Notes: a model not told the origin generated them from the sequence alone. A stretch of 64,000 nucleotides of DNA from Lysobacterales bacterium 66-474 (GCA_001899805.1 MKWP01000015.1:1018048-1082047), one strand, 5' to 3'. Positions 1 to 13,781 are shown, counted from the stretch's first letter. Numbers and translations are program-made.

Positions 1-150
1 GTTATACGTGATGTAGTCGGAATCTTCCGCGAAACAAGCCGCATAGGCTTCGCCGTCACCTTGCGCCCAGGCATCACGCAAACGTTGCATCAGCACACGA
101 ATCGCGGCTTCGTCGACAGATTGAACGCTGCCGCTTCCAATTGATTCCAT
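1..150 (-). CDS. SgcJ/EcaC / SnoaL-like (NTF2 fold) family protein, truncated at window edge
   Basis: Minus-strand reading from ATG at 150: MESIGSGSVQSVDEAAIRVLMQRLRDAWAQGDGEAYAACFAEDSDYITY, typical N-terminus of the family. Confidence 0.65.
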   Translation of the reverse strand, partial: MESIGSGSVQSVDEAAIRVLMQRLRDAWAQGDGEAYAACFAEDSDYITYN

Positions 151-200
151 GTCATCGACCTTTCTGCCGGTCAGGCAGTGTTCTCGATCCAAGCCGTTTA

Positions 201-1361
<1,161 letters not shown>

Positions 1362-1481
1362 CGCCCACCTCGCCTTGTCGTGTCCGTGCCCACCCACCAT
1401 TCGCGGGTCGCGGCAATCCAACCTCGCATGATAACCGCGCGTGCCGCGGGACGAGCGTTTGAACCTCCGGGCGCTTTAACT

Positions 1482-1507
1482 TATCTCTCTATCCTGATAT
1501 AAAGATA
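1482..1507. promoter_or_regulatory. 26-bp imperfect palindrome TATCTCTCTATCCTGATATAAAGATA, candidate ArsR-family/SahR operator
   Basis: 10 of 13 symmetric positions pair; lies between the divergent acyl-CoA dehydrogenase and ArsR-MTase genes. Confidence 0.5.
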
Positions 1508-1508
1508 T

Positions 1509-1776
1509 GGGTCTGCCAGCACCCTGCCGAATGGCTGCGCTGGCGGCCCCTTGCCCGCAGGGCAAGGAAGAACGAGGAGGATGTATGTCGATACATCGAC
1601 GAGTGATGACGCAGCCATGCGGGCAAGGGGCCCCGGCCCGAAGGGTTGCTCCGCGGCGACCGCCATCCTTCGGTGCGCGCCTTGACCATGGAACCACCAT
1701 GGCGCTGCGGCGCGCGCCTCGTCTGACAACCGCTGCGGAAGCAACGCGGCTCATCCGGCAGGGTGTTGACAGACCC
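1509..1776. repeat. 268-bp structured intergenic element with 25-bp terminal inverted repeats (22/25 matching) and nested palindromes
   Basis: GGGTCTGCCAGCACCCTGCCGAATG (1509-1533) versus reverse complement of 1752-1776 GGGTCTGTCAACACCCTGCCGGATG; inner pairs 1545-1556/1621-1632 and 1549-1556/1560-1567. Confidence 0.7.
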
Positions 1777-1778
1777 TG

Positions 1779-2708
1779 ATGTTGGACCTGGTTTCCGCCA
1801 CCACGTTGCTGCGCGTGCTGTCCGACCCTACCCGGGTGCGGCTGCTCGCATTGCTGCGGCGCGAGGAATTGACGGTCGCCGAACTGTCGTCGGTGTTGCG
1901 GCTGGCGCAACCGCGCGTTTCCACGCACCTCGCCAAGCTGAAGGAATCCGGCCTGGTGCGCGATCGCCGTGCCGGCGTGTCGGCGTATTACCGATTCAAC
2001 GAGAGCGGCTTCGACGGCGCGGCCGATTTGCTGCGCGCGCTGGAAGACGGCGTCGACGACGCGATGCTGGATGCGGATGTGCAACGCCTGCCGTCGGTGC
2101 TGGCCGCGCGCGCGCGTGACCGCGGTTGGGCCGACAGCGTGGCCGGCGACATGGAGCGTCATTACTCGCCGGGCCGCACCTGGGAAACCCTCGCCCGCAC
2201 GCTGCTGCAATTGCTGGAAACCGGCGACGTGCTGGATATCGCGTCGGGCGACGGCGTGCTGGCCGAACTGCTGGCGCCCCACGCACACTCGATCGTGTGC
2301 GTGGATTCCAGCCCCAACGTGGTCACCGCCGCGCGCAAGCGCCTCAAGGCGTTCCACAACGTCGAAGTGATCGAAGGCGATATGCACGAACTCGAACTCG
2401 CGAATCGCAGGTTCGATCTCGTGTTGATGATGCATGCGCTCACCTACAGCGGGCACCCGCAACAGGCGATCGCGGAGGCCGCGCGTGTCTTGAAACCGGG
2501 GGGACGCCTGCTGGCGGCAACGCTCGCGAAACACGCACACCGCGCGGCGGTGGCGCCGTTCGACCACAAGAACCTCGGTTTCAGGCGCGAAGACCTGACC
2601 GGTTTTGCACGCAAGGCCGGTCTTGAAGTCCTGCACTGCGAACGCATTTCGCGCGAGGCACGTTCGCCGCATTTCGAAATACTGAGTCTGCTGGCCCGGA
2701 AACCATGA
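1779..2708 (+). CDS. ArsR/SmtB-family HTH regulator fused to SAM-dependent methyltransferase (SahR-like)
   Basis: N-terminal [52 protein letters not shown]-terminal class I MTase [19 protein letters not shown]; next to metH. Confidence 0.85.
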   Translation: MLDLVSATTLLRVLSDPTRVRLLALLRREELTVAELSSVLRLAQPRVSTHLAKLKESGLVRDRRAGVSAYYRFNESGFDGAADLLRALEDGVDDAMLDADVQRLPSVLAARARDRGWADSVAGDMERHYSPGRTWETLARTLLQLLETGDVLDIASGDGVLAELLAPHAHSIVCVDSSPNVVTAARKRLKAFHNVEVIEGDMHELELANRRFDLVLMMHALTYSGHPQQAIAEAARVLKPGGRLLAATLAKHAHRAAVAPFDHKNLGFRREDLTGFARKAGLEVLHCERISREARSPHFEILSLLARKP

Positions 2709-3811
2709 ACCAGAACCTGCCTTTCCTGCATCCCGGCCGCGTCGAAAAGCTCGATGACGCGCTGGCCAGGCGCATCCTCGTGCTGGACGGCGCGATGGGC
2801 ACCATGTTGCAGCAGCACGAATTGGACGAAACCGGCTATCGCGGCGAACGTTTCGCGTGCGGCTGCGACATGCAGCACGCCCACGACCACGCGGGCGAAC
2901 ACGCCGACGCCCGAGGCTGCGAGCGCGACCTCAAGGGCGACAATGACCTGTTGTCGTTGACGCACCCCGAAATCATCCGCGACATCCACGCCGCGTATCT
3001 CGATGCCGGCGCGGATTTCGTCGAAACCAACACCTTCAATTCGACTTCCATCAGCCAGGCCGATTACGCGCTGCAGCACCTGGTGCACGAGTTGAACCGC
3101 GAGGGCGCCAGGCTGGCGCGCGCCGCCTGCGACACGGCAGAAGCGAAGACGCCGGATCGTCCGCGCTTCGCGATCGGCGTGCTGGGGCCGACCAGCCGCA
3201 CCGCGTCGCTCTCCCCCGACGTCAACAATCCCGGTTTTCGCAACGTCGATTTCGACGAACTCGAAAACGCCTACGCCGATGCCACGCGTGGCCTGGTCGA
3301 AGGCGGCGCCGACATCGTGATGGTGGAAACCATTTTCGACACGTTGAACGCGAAAGCCGCGCTGTCCGGCATCGCGCGCGTGTTCGACGAACTCGGTGGC
3401 CGACTGCCCATCATGATTTCCGGCACCATCACCGACCGCTCCGGCCGCACGCTTTCGGGACAAACGGCCGAAGCGTTCTGGTATTCGGTCGCGCACGCGC
3501 GGCCACTGTCGATCGGGCTCAACTGCGCGTTGGGCGCCAAGGACCTGCGCCAGCACATCGAGGCACTGGCGCGTGTCGCGGATTGCGCCGTCAGTGCACA
3601 TCCGAATGCAGGCCTGCCGAATGCACTGGGCGGCTACGACGAGACGCCGGAAGAAATGGCCAGGACGCTGGGCGAATTCGCGCGCGACGGCCTGCTCAAC
3701 ATCGTCGGCGGTTGCTGCGGCACCACGCCCGCGCACATCGCGGCGATCGCCGAAGCGGTGCGCGATGTACTGCCGCGCGGATTGCCCTCGACGCGCTTCA
3801 AGGCTGCATAG
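2705..3811 (+). CDS. metH: methionine synthase, homocysteine-binding (N-terminal) module as a separate protein
   Basis: [14 protein letters not shown]..., [34 protein letters not shown]; followed by the remaining MetH modules. Confidence 0.9.
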   Translation: MNQNLPFLHPGRVEKLDDALARRILVLDGAMGTMLQQHELDETGYRGERFACGCDMQHAHDHAGEHADARGCERDLKGDNDLLSLTHPEIIRDIHAAYLDAGADFVETNTFNSTSISQADYALQHLVHELNREGARLARAACDTAEAKTPDRPRFAIGVLGPTSRTASLSPDVNNPGFRNVDFDELENAYADATRGLVEGGADIVMVETIFDTLNAKAALSGIARVFDELGGRLPIMISGTITDRSGRTLSGQTAEAFWYSVAHARPLSIGLNCALGAKDLRQHIEALARVADCAVSAHPNAGLPNALGGYDETPEEMARTLGEFARDGLLNIVGGCCGTTPAHIAAIAEAVRDVLPRGLPSTRFKAA

Positions 3812-3819
3812 TTTTTTCC

Positions 3820-3903
3820 GTCATTCCGGCGAAAGCCGGAATCCATTTGCTTTCGCATTGCACACGAAGATCAAGATGGATCCCGGCCTGCGCCGGGATG
3901 ACG
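3820..3903. repeat. intergenic palindromic repeat (GTCATTCCGGCGAAAGCCGGAATCC ... GGATCCCGGCCTGCGCCGGGATGACG)
   Basis: Two hairpins with outer inverted ends between the metH halves. Confidence 0.75.
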
Positions 3904-3928
3904 AGCAAACACGGAACACCCAAACCAC

Positions 3929-6619
<2,691 letters not shown>

Positions 6620-6662
6620 AGCAGGGCGTCACGGCCTGCGGTGCAGGCCGTGGACGTTGCCG

Positions 6663-6932
6663 CTACAGCGAAGCGCCACCCATGTTGTGCATCGCGAACA
6701 GCGCCGCGAAACCGCCCATGATCGCGAACATGAAGACCAGCACCAGCGCGACCAGCGCCAGGATCAGCGTGGCGCGGCAGTAGTTCTGCTTGCTCGGGTG
6801 CGTGCCGCTGGAAAAACCCCACACGAACAACATCACCAGACCGACGATCGGGATCGCCAGCACGATCAGCGTGATGATCCAGTCGCCCAATGAAACCGGC
6901 GACGACTCGCGTGCAGAAAGTTGCGCGTTCAT
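6663..6932 (-). CDS. small integral membrane protein
   Basis: MNAQLSARESSPVSLGDWIITLIVLAIPIVGLVMLFVWGF...; two hydrophobic helices. Confidence 0.6.
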   Translation of the reverse strand: MNAQLSARESSPVSLGDWIITLIVLAIPIVGLVMLFVWGFSSGTHPSKQNYCRATLILALVALVLVFMFAIMGGFAALFAMHNMGGASL

Positions 6933-7052
6933 GAAAGCCCCTCCGCGTCGTGGAAAACCCGGCCATGCATCCACCCCGGGCGCGTGCGCCCGCTGCGATC
7001 GTAGCCGACCGCCGCGCGGTCCGCAGCAAGCCCTTTCCCGGCTCGGCAGCCG

Positions 7053-7373
7053 TCAGGCGGCAGCGCCGTCCGTGGTGTTGTTCTTTTGATGCTTCACGTG
7101 CATCACGAGGTTGTAAACCGACACGAATGCCGGGAACAGGTTGGACAGGATTCCCACCGAGTCGTTCTTGCCCACCGTGAAATATGCCAGCAGCAGCACG
7201 CTGCCGCACACCGACAGTACCCAGAACGTCAGCGGCATCACCACCCGTTTGTGCTTGCGGGTCGCGTACACCTGCACGAACCAGCGGCTGGTGAACAGCA
7301 CCATGCCGAGAAAGCCGACCGCCTTCCACGGCGTGATCTGGAAATCAGACAGGGCTTGCAGGATGTCGTGCAT
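7053..7373 (-). CDS. lipid-A-disaccharide synthase N-terminal (LABN)-domain membrane protein
   Basis: WKAVGFLGMVLFTSRWFVQVYATRKHKRVVMPLTFWVLSVCGSVLLLAYF. Confidence 0.8.
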   Translation of the reverse strand: MHDILQALSDFQITPWKAVGFLGMVLFTSRWFVQVYATRKHKRVVMPLTFWVLSVCGSVLLLAYFTVGKNDSVGILSNLFPAFVSVYNLVMHVKHQKNNTTDGAAA

Positions 7374-7473
7374 GGCGAGGGTCCGGCGCGGTTTGCAGCG
7401 GCGGATTGTAGCAACCGCCCACTTGCGCCGATTGACCACGGCCGGCGCCGCCCATAGACTTGCCGGTTCGCGT

Positions 7474-7548
7474 GGGCGGTTAGCTCAGCGGTAGAGCACT
7501 GCCTTCACACGGCAGGTGTCACAGGTTCGATCCCTGTACCGCCCACCA
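7474..7548 (+). tRNA. tRNA-Val(CAC)
   Basis: Cloverleaf GGGCGGTTAGCTCAGCGG...CTGCCTTCACACGGCAG...GGTTCGATCCCTGTACCGCCCACCA; anticodon CAC. Confidence 0.95.
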
Positions 7549-7580
7549 GCATCCTCGCCGGCTCAGCAACTTGCGACAAG

Positions 7581-7608
7581 ACCGATTTCCCAGGAATCGG
7601 CCTTTTTT
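7581..7608 (+). terminator. Rho-independent terminator downstream of tRNA-Val
   Basis: CCGATT-TCCCAGG-AATCGG followed by CCTTTTTT. Confidence 0.75.
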
Positions 7609-7660
7609 CTTTGCCTTGCCGGGCGTGCGCGGGCCCGGGCCCTCGGCGCATCGCCAACAG

Positions 7661-9025
7661 TCAACTGCCGTCCTTTTTCCTGAAGTCGACCACGTTCTCC
7701 GTCGCCCCTGGACCCGGCAACGCAGCGTCGGGCGGCTGCGCGGCAGGAAACTGCACGGTCGCGGTGGTGCCCTTGCCGAGTGCGCTTTCCAGCGTGACCC
7801 GCCAGCCGTAGCGATCGGCGATGCGGCGCACGATCGCGAGGCCGATGCCATGGCCCTTGTCGCCGGTGCGACTGCCGCGGTAGAACGCCTGGAACGCGCG
7901 CTCGAGGTCTTCCTTGCTCATGCCGCTGCCGGTATCGCGCACGCACACCTTGTCGGCTTCGACTTCCACCGTGACGCCACCCTGCTCGGTGTACAGGCAG
8001 GCATTGCGGATCAGGTTGCCGACCAGCACCGCGAACACCCGCGGCGGCGCGTGCAACGCGAACCGCGCGTGTTCCGCCAGCAGCATTTCGACCGGCTTGC
8101 CAACCAGCAATTCGCGATAACGCGCGACTTCGGCGCCGACCACGTCGTTGGCGAGGAAATCCTCTTCCCGCAGGCCGGTGTCCGATTCGCGCGCCAGCAC
8201 CAGGAAGGTCTCGATCAAGGCCTCCATCTCGCGCACCGAGCGCCGGATCCGTGCCAGCGAGCGCTGCGCGAACGGACTCATGTCCTCGTCGCCCAGCACG
8301 TCCACCGCGACCTTCATCACGGTCAGCGGCGTGCGCAGCTCGTGGCTGGCGTCGCGGGTGAAGTTGCGCTCGCGTTCGACGAAGGCTTCCAGCCGGTTGG
8401 CGAAGTTGTACAGCGCGCTGACCAGCACCTCGACGTCGCTGTCGGTGGCGGCGGGCAACCTGCCGGGCGCCAGCGATCCGGGGTCGGGCTGGTCGGGATT
8501 CCAGCGCCGCACCACCTTGGCCAGCGCGATCACCGGCGACAGCGCCTTGCGCGAGGCGCGGTAAGTCAGCCAGGTCGCGAAATAGATGATCAGCACCACC
8601 AGCACGACCGGGATCAACCCGAACAGCATCACCACGCTGTTCGGGCGATCGTTGTTGAACAACAGGTACAACCTGCCGCGTGGACCATCCGACACCAGCA
8701 CCGTGCCCACCGTGTCGTCGGGTTGGCGCACCTGGTGGAAGCCGGGCGCGAGCCCGCGCAGGTTCGCGGGAATCGCGGCGTCGCCCTGTCCGGGCGCCTG
8801 TCGGTAACCCCGGATCAACCAGGTGTCCGGCAACGGCGCGCGCGGATCGCGCGCCAGTTGCTGGTGGTAGTAGCGCGCTTCGCGCTCCAGCTCCTGGCGC
8901 GCGATGGCCTTGAGGCTGGAACTGGCGGCGGCGTAGACGCCGAGCGCGGTGACGACGCTGATCGCCGCCACCAGCAGCGAGAACATCACCCAGAAGCGGT
9001 GCCCGATGCTGGCATACTTGGCCAT
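7661..9025 (-). CDS. sensor histidine kinase
   Basis: H-box FTRDASHELRTPLTVMK, HATPase VRDTGSGMSKEDLERAF and GHGIGLAIVRRI, two TM segments. Confidence 0.92.
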   Translation of the reverse strand: MAKYASIGHRFWVMFSLLVAAISVVTALGVYAAASSSLKAIARQELEREARYYHQQLARDPRAPLPDTWLIRGYRQAPGQGDAAIPANLRGLAPGFHQVRQPDDTVGTVLVSDGPRGRLYLLFNNDRPNSVVMLFGLIPVVLVVLIIYFATWLTYRASRKALSPVIALAKVVRRWNPDQPDPGSLAPGRLPAATDSDVEVLVSALYNFANRLEAFVERERNFTRDASHELRTPLTVMKVAVDVLGDEDMSPFAQRSLARIRRSVREMEALIETFLVLARESDTGLREEDFLANDVVGAEVARYRELLVGKPVEMLLAEHARFALHAPPRVFAVLVGNLIRNACLYTEQGGVTVEVEADKVCVRDTGSGMSKEDLERAFQAFYRGSRTGDKGHGIGLAIVRRIADRYGWRVTLESALGKGTTATVQFPAAQPPDAALPGPGATENVVDFRKKDGS

Positions 9026-9089
9026 GTGCCGAGCTTAACCGCAGCCGCGCGGCGTGGCGAGGCATGCGCGCGAAACTGCTGCGTGCCGG

Positions 9090-9839
9090 TCACGGCCGTG
9101 CGTGGCTGGCTTGCGTCTCCGCCTCGGCCTCGGCGTCCAGGTCGGCGATGCGGTAACCCGCGCTGTGGATGGTGTGCAGCAGCGGACGCGCGTAAGGCTT
9201 GTCCACCACCCGGCGCAGGTTGTACAGGTGCGAACGCAGCGTGTCGGAATCGGGCAGGGTGTCGCCCCAGATTTCGCGCTCGATGTCGTGGCGCGACACC
9301 ACCCGCGGCGATTCGCGCATCAGGATGGTGAGCAGCTTCAACCCGATCGGCGACACCTGCAGTTCCTCGCCGTCACGTACGATCCGCAACGTCGCGGTAT
9401 CCAGGGTCAGGTCACCGACCTGGTAGACCTCGCTGGAAACCTGCCGCCGCTCGCGCCGGATCAGCGCGCGGATGCGGGCTTCCAGTTCGCGCGGCTCGAA
9501 CGGCTTGACGAGGTAATCGTCGGCGCCGGCGTCCAGCCCGATCAATTTGTCCTCGAGCGTGTCGCGCGCGGTCAGCATCAGCACCGGCGTGGTCTTCTTG
9601 GCTTCGCCGCGCAGCTTGCGGCAGACGTCCAACCCGTCCATCCCGGGCAGCATCAGGTCCAGCACGACCACGTCGTAATGGTCGGAGACGGCCAGGTGCA
9701 AGCCGCTGATGCCGTCACCCGCGAAATCGACCGAATAGCCACGCCGTTCCAGGAACTCGCCGATCATCTCGGCGATGCCGCTGTTGTCCTCGACCAGCAG
9801 GATCAGTCCTGTCTGTTTTTCATGTTCAGGTTCGCTCAT
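9090..9839 (-). CDS. OmpR-family response regulator
   Basis: ILLVEDNSGIAEMI, VVLDLMLPGMDGLDVCRKLR, LVKPFEPRELEARI, C-terminal winged helix; start at MSEPEHEKQ. Confidence 0.92.
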   Translation of the reverse strand: MSEPEHEKQTGLILLVEDNSGIAEMIGEFLERRGYSVDFAGDGISGLHLAVSDHYDVVVLDLMLPGMDGLDVCRKLRGEAKKTTPVLMLTARDTLEDKLIGLDAGADDYLVKPFEPRELEARIRALIRRERRQVSSEVYQVGDLTLDTATLRIVRDGEELQVSPIGLKLLTILMRESPRVVSRHDIEREIWGDTLPDSDTLRSHLYNLRRVVDKPYARPLLHTIHSAGYRIADLDAEAEAETQASHARP

Positions 9840-10105
9840 GACCGGCAATGTGCCCGCTGTCAGGTGATCACGGCGTGAACGCATCAGCCCGAACGTTGCA
9901 CGCGCCAGCCGCGCACGGCTTGCATTTGCACGACGACATCCCGAGTCGGGCTGGCGCCGCTTCGATGGCGCCCGTGCTGCCACGTGTCAACCGGACATCG
10001 CGCGACGCGTTGACCGTTCGGGCGGGGCAACGACCGCCTGCCTTCATGAGCGGTTCCGCGGCGGACGCGTACCTCCCCTCCTGCCCGTCGCGGTCGTGAG
10101 GCGCC

Positions 10106-10139
10106 CTGCCGCAAGCGGCAACGCTTGCGGCAGCTTTTT
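10106..10139 (+). terminator. intrinsic terminator without an assigned upstream gene
   Basis: CTGCCGCAAGCG-GCAA-CGCTTGCGGCAG, 12-bp perfect stem with GNRA loop, then CTTTTT on + strand. Confidence 0.75.
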
Positions 10140-10157
10140 CCCGGTCCGTCCGCGCAC

Positions 10158-11129
10158 TCAGTCGTCGCTGGGAACGCTGACCTTGCCCTTGACGCCGTGA
10201 TGGTGGACGTCGCCGCTGCCGAGGCTGCCGACGCTGAAGTCGCCGCCTACTCCGTTCGCGCCGAAATCACCCGAACCGACGCTCTGCGCACTCACGTTGC
10301 CGCCGGCCTGCTCGATGCTCACGTCGCCGGACGCAACCGCGCCGACCGTCACGTCGCCCTTGACGTTGCGCGCGCCGAGATCGCCCGAACCCACGCTTTG
10401 CACCTGGACGCTGCCGCCGACGCCCGCGAGCTTGGCGTCGCCCGAAGCCACCGAACCGATCGACACGTTGCCGGTGACGTTGCGCAATCCGAGGTCACCC
10501 GAACCGACCGACCCCGCGTGGGCATCGCCGCGCACGCCGTCCACGCTCACATCGCCCGAGCCGAGGCTGGACAGGTTCAGGCTGCCGACGTCATTCGCCA
10601 CGACATCGCCCGAACCCACCCTGAGGCCCAGCTCGCCGGCTACGCCGTCGACCTTGAGATCGCCCGAACCCAGCGTGGCATCCAGCGCGGCGAGCTTGCT
10701 GGCCGTGGCGTCGCCCGAACCCTCCTTCAGCCTGACCGCCAACGCCTGCGGCACGCGCACGTCCAGTTTCAGGTAGGCGTAGGAACCGCCTTCGACGATG
10801 TTGAAGATGGAGAAGAAATTCACGTTGTGGTCGCCGTCGCGCGCGATCACGCTGGCGGTGTCGCCGGTGCGCGCGGTTTCGACCTTGATGTCCTGCAACC
10901 ATTTTTCGTCCGACGCACAGGCGGTGCCGCGGACCTCGATCTTGGCCAATCCGGGCTGGCCCTGGATGACGAGGTTGTCCGGGCCGATTTCCACCGCCAG
11001 CAATTTCAGGCCGGCCGCGTCGATTTCGGCGTTGCGCGGCGCGCTGTACCGGCACGGCTCGGCGGCCAGCGCGCACGCGGATGCCGCGAGCAGCGACACG
11101 CATGTCAACAACAGGATGGATCGGCGCAT
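10158..11129 (-). CDS. secreted DUF2807 / GIN-domain-like repeat protein
   Basis: Signal peptide; ten (G/A)SGD motifs at ~20-aa intervals. Confidence 0.75.
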   Translation of the reverse strand: MRRSILLLTCVSLLAASACALAAEPCRYSAPRNAEIDAAGLKLLAVEIGPDNLVIQGQPGLAKIEVRGTACASDEKWLQDIKVETARTGDTASVIARDGDHNVNFFSIFNIVEGGSYAYLKLDVRVPQALAVRLKEGSGDATASKLAALDATLGSGDLKVDGVAGELGLRVGSGDVVANDVGSLNLSSLGSGDVSVDGVRGDAHAGSVGSGDLGLRNVTGNVSIGSVASGDAKLAGVGGSVQVQSVGSGDLGARNVKGDVTVGAVASGDVSIEQAGGNVSAQSVGSGDFGANGVGGDFSVGSLGSGDVHHHGVKGKVSVPSDD

Positions 11130-11269
11130 GATCGGTTCTCCGGCGCTGCCGCGATCGCGGCGGGACCAGACGAGATTAATCGGGAATGCGTCGCCGGCTC
11201 ATGTGCCCAAAGTCGGCGTGACTTGCGGCCTATCGACTCGGAAACCTTCTGAATGACCCGCCATCGGCA

Positions 11270-11331
11270 CTTCGACAAGCCCAGTGCGAACGGACAACGT
11301 GCCGATCCCGTTCGTGGTGAGCCTGTCGAAC
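11270..11331. repeat. intergenic inverted repeat TTCGACAAGCCCAGTGCGAACGG...CCGTTCGTGGTGAGCCTGTCGAA
   Basis: Complementary arms about 24 nt long. Confidence 0.65.
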
Positions 11332-11360
11332 CATGAACGGAACCCGCAACACCAAGCCCC

Positions 11361-12185
<825 letters not shown>

Positions 12186-12469
12186 ATCAGATAATCACCT
12201 TCGAGGTTTCGCATCTGGCAATTCGCGAAATCGCAGACCGAAAACGTTGCGCAACCAATGTCCTTGTCGGTAGCGGATGTAGTCGGCGCGCTTGAAGCTG
12301 GCCACGATAGCAGTGTTGTCACCTTCGAGACGCCATGCGAACGGCTGATTACACCTGGCACCACCGCACGACGTAGGCCGAGACGCCAAACTGCGGACAA
12401 TCACCGAGCACACGCGAGACCGACCTTGTGGCCCGTTCAATCGACAGTTTCACAGCACTTTGGGCACCG

Positions 12470-12595
12470 CTTGCGACTAATCATCCATCAATGTTTCGAC
12501 ATCGCCCAAGCCCAAGCCAATTCGAACAAGGTTGACTGGCACCCGCAACTCATCCACGTGCCCTTGATCAGTAATGCTGGCCCACATTGCAAACG
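12470..12595 (-). pseudogene. possible C-terminal remnant of a Cys/Met-metabolism PLP enzyme
   Basis: Minus-strand reading ...ASITDQGHVDELRVPVNLVRIGLGLGDVETLMDD* resembles the family C-terminus (..LVRLSVGLED..DLI.DL). Confidence 0.35.
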
Positions 12596-12794
12596 GCCGC
12601 GTCACCATCGGACCGGACTAGCCAAAGTTTGCGTTGTACCGCACGCTGCCAAGATGCGCGAGAAAATCGTCAGCCGCACGATCTCCCACACCGACATCGC
12701 ATCGCGGAAATGCATCCACCGATCTTACCGACCATGAACATAGTGATCTCATCAAATGCCCCGCCGCCAAACGCACGGGTTAGGTTGAACACCC

Positions 12795-12853
12795 GGGTCA
12801 ATTTTGGATCGGTACAACCCTCAAAATGGGCCAATTTTCAATCGATGGCAACA
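12795..12853 (-). mobile_element. IS21-family-like terminal sequence, relic
   Basis: Minus strand TGTTGCCATCGATTGAAAATTGGCCCATTTTGAGGGTTGTACCGATCCAAAATTGACCC: TGTT end plus repeated AAAATTGRCCC boxes; no transposase ORF. Confidence 0.55.
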
Positions 12854-12887
12854 TTGCGGCCCTACCAGGTACGTTTGCAGAATGGCG

Positions 12888-13781
12888 TCATGCCTGCAAC
12901 TGTTCGTTGCTCCGCACCCGTTCCAGCAACCTGACCACACCTTCGGCAATGGCCTGCGGATGGTCCTCCTGGAGGTAATGCGCGCCATCTCCCAGTTCCA
13001 CGAATTCGCAGTTGGTCAACGCGGCAGCAAAGGTCCGCCCGAAGGCTGGCGAAACCAGCGCACCTGGGTTGCCCGCGAAGAGCACCTTGGGGTACATGGA
13101 CTTTCCGAGGGCCGTGTGAGCGCGAGTCAGCGTTTCGTGCACGACCCACGGAGTTCCCTCAATCGGAAGCTCGTTGGGGAAGCGGAATATCGGAACCCGC
13201 GAACGTTCATCCGGGAACGGCTTGCGATAGACGGCCATCTCCTCGTCGCTGAGCTTCCTGCTGATGGATCCGGGCAGTATCCTTTCGACAAACGCGTTCT
13301 CACGCAAGATCAACTGTTCGCCGACACCCGGTGTCCTGAACTTCCGGAAAATTTCCCGCGCCTGCGGCGTTTGGTGGAACTCGTCCCACGATTTCATCGG
13401 ACGAATGAACTCCATAAACGCCAATCCGCGCACGAAACCGGGCCGCCTCTCGGCTAGTTCGAACGCGAGCGCAGTACCCCAGTCCTGCGCGACGACACAC
13501 GCTTCGTCGATCCCGAGTTCAACGAGGAACCGATCCAGCCAAGCCACATGATCCGCGAACGTATACGGAAGGTCTGGTTTGCCCGACTGGCCGAATCCGA
13601 TCAGGTCAGGCGCGACGCAAAACGCCACGTCGGACACAATGGGCATGATGTTGCGCCAAATGTACGACGACGTCGGATTACCGTGCAGGAACAGCACGGG
13701 GTATTTGCCTCGTTCGCCTATCGATCGATAGGCCATGGTCGAGTGGTAGATCTTGATCACGGGAAGCTGGATGTCAGGCAT
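12888..13781 (-). CDS. haloalkane dehalogenase
   Basis: LHGNPTSSYIWRNIMP, LIGFGQSGKPDLPYTFADHVAWLD, VAQDWGTALAFELAERRPGFVRGLAFMEFIRP, GALVSPAFGR, HYLQEDHPQAI. Confidence 0.88.
   Translation of the reverse strand: MPDIQLPVIKIYHSTMAYRSIGERGKYPVLFLHGNPTSSYIWRNIMPIVSDVAFCVAPDLIGFGQSGKPDLPYTFADHVAWLDRFLVELGIDEACVVAQDWGTALAFELAERRPGFVRGLAFMEFIRPMKSWDEFHQTPQAREIFRKFRTPGVGEQLILRENAFVERILPGSISRKLSDEEMAVYRKPFPDERSRVPIFRFPNELPIEGTPWVVHETLTRAHTALGKSMYPKVLFAGNPGALVSPAFGRTFAAALTNCEFVELGDGAHYLQEDHPQAIAEGVVRLLERVRSNEQLQA

Noticed and set aside
1507-1779. SAH riboswitch upstream of the ArsR-methyltransferase/metH genes
   Set aside because: The region is structured, but I could not fit the SAH riboswitch conserved core; kept only as an unclassified structured repeat
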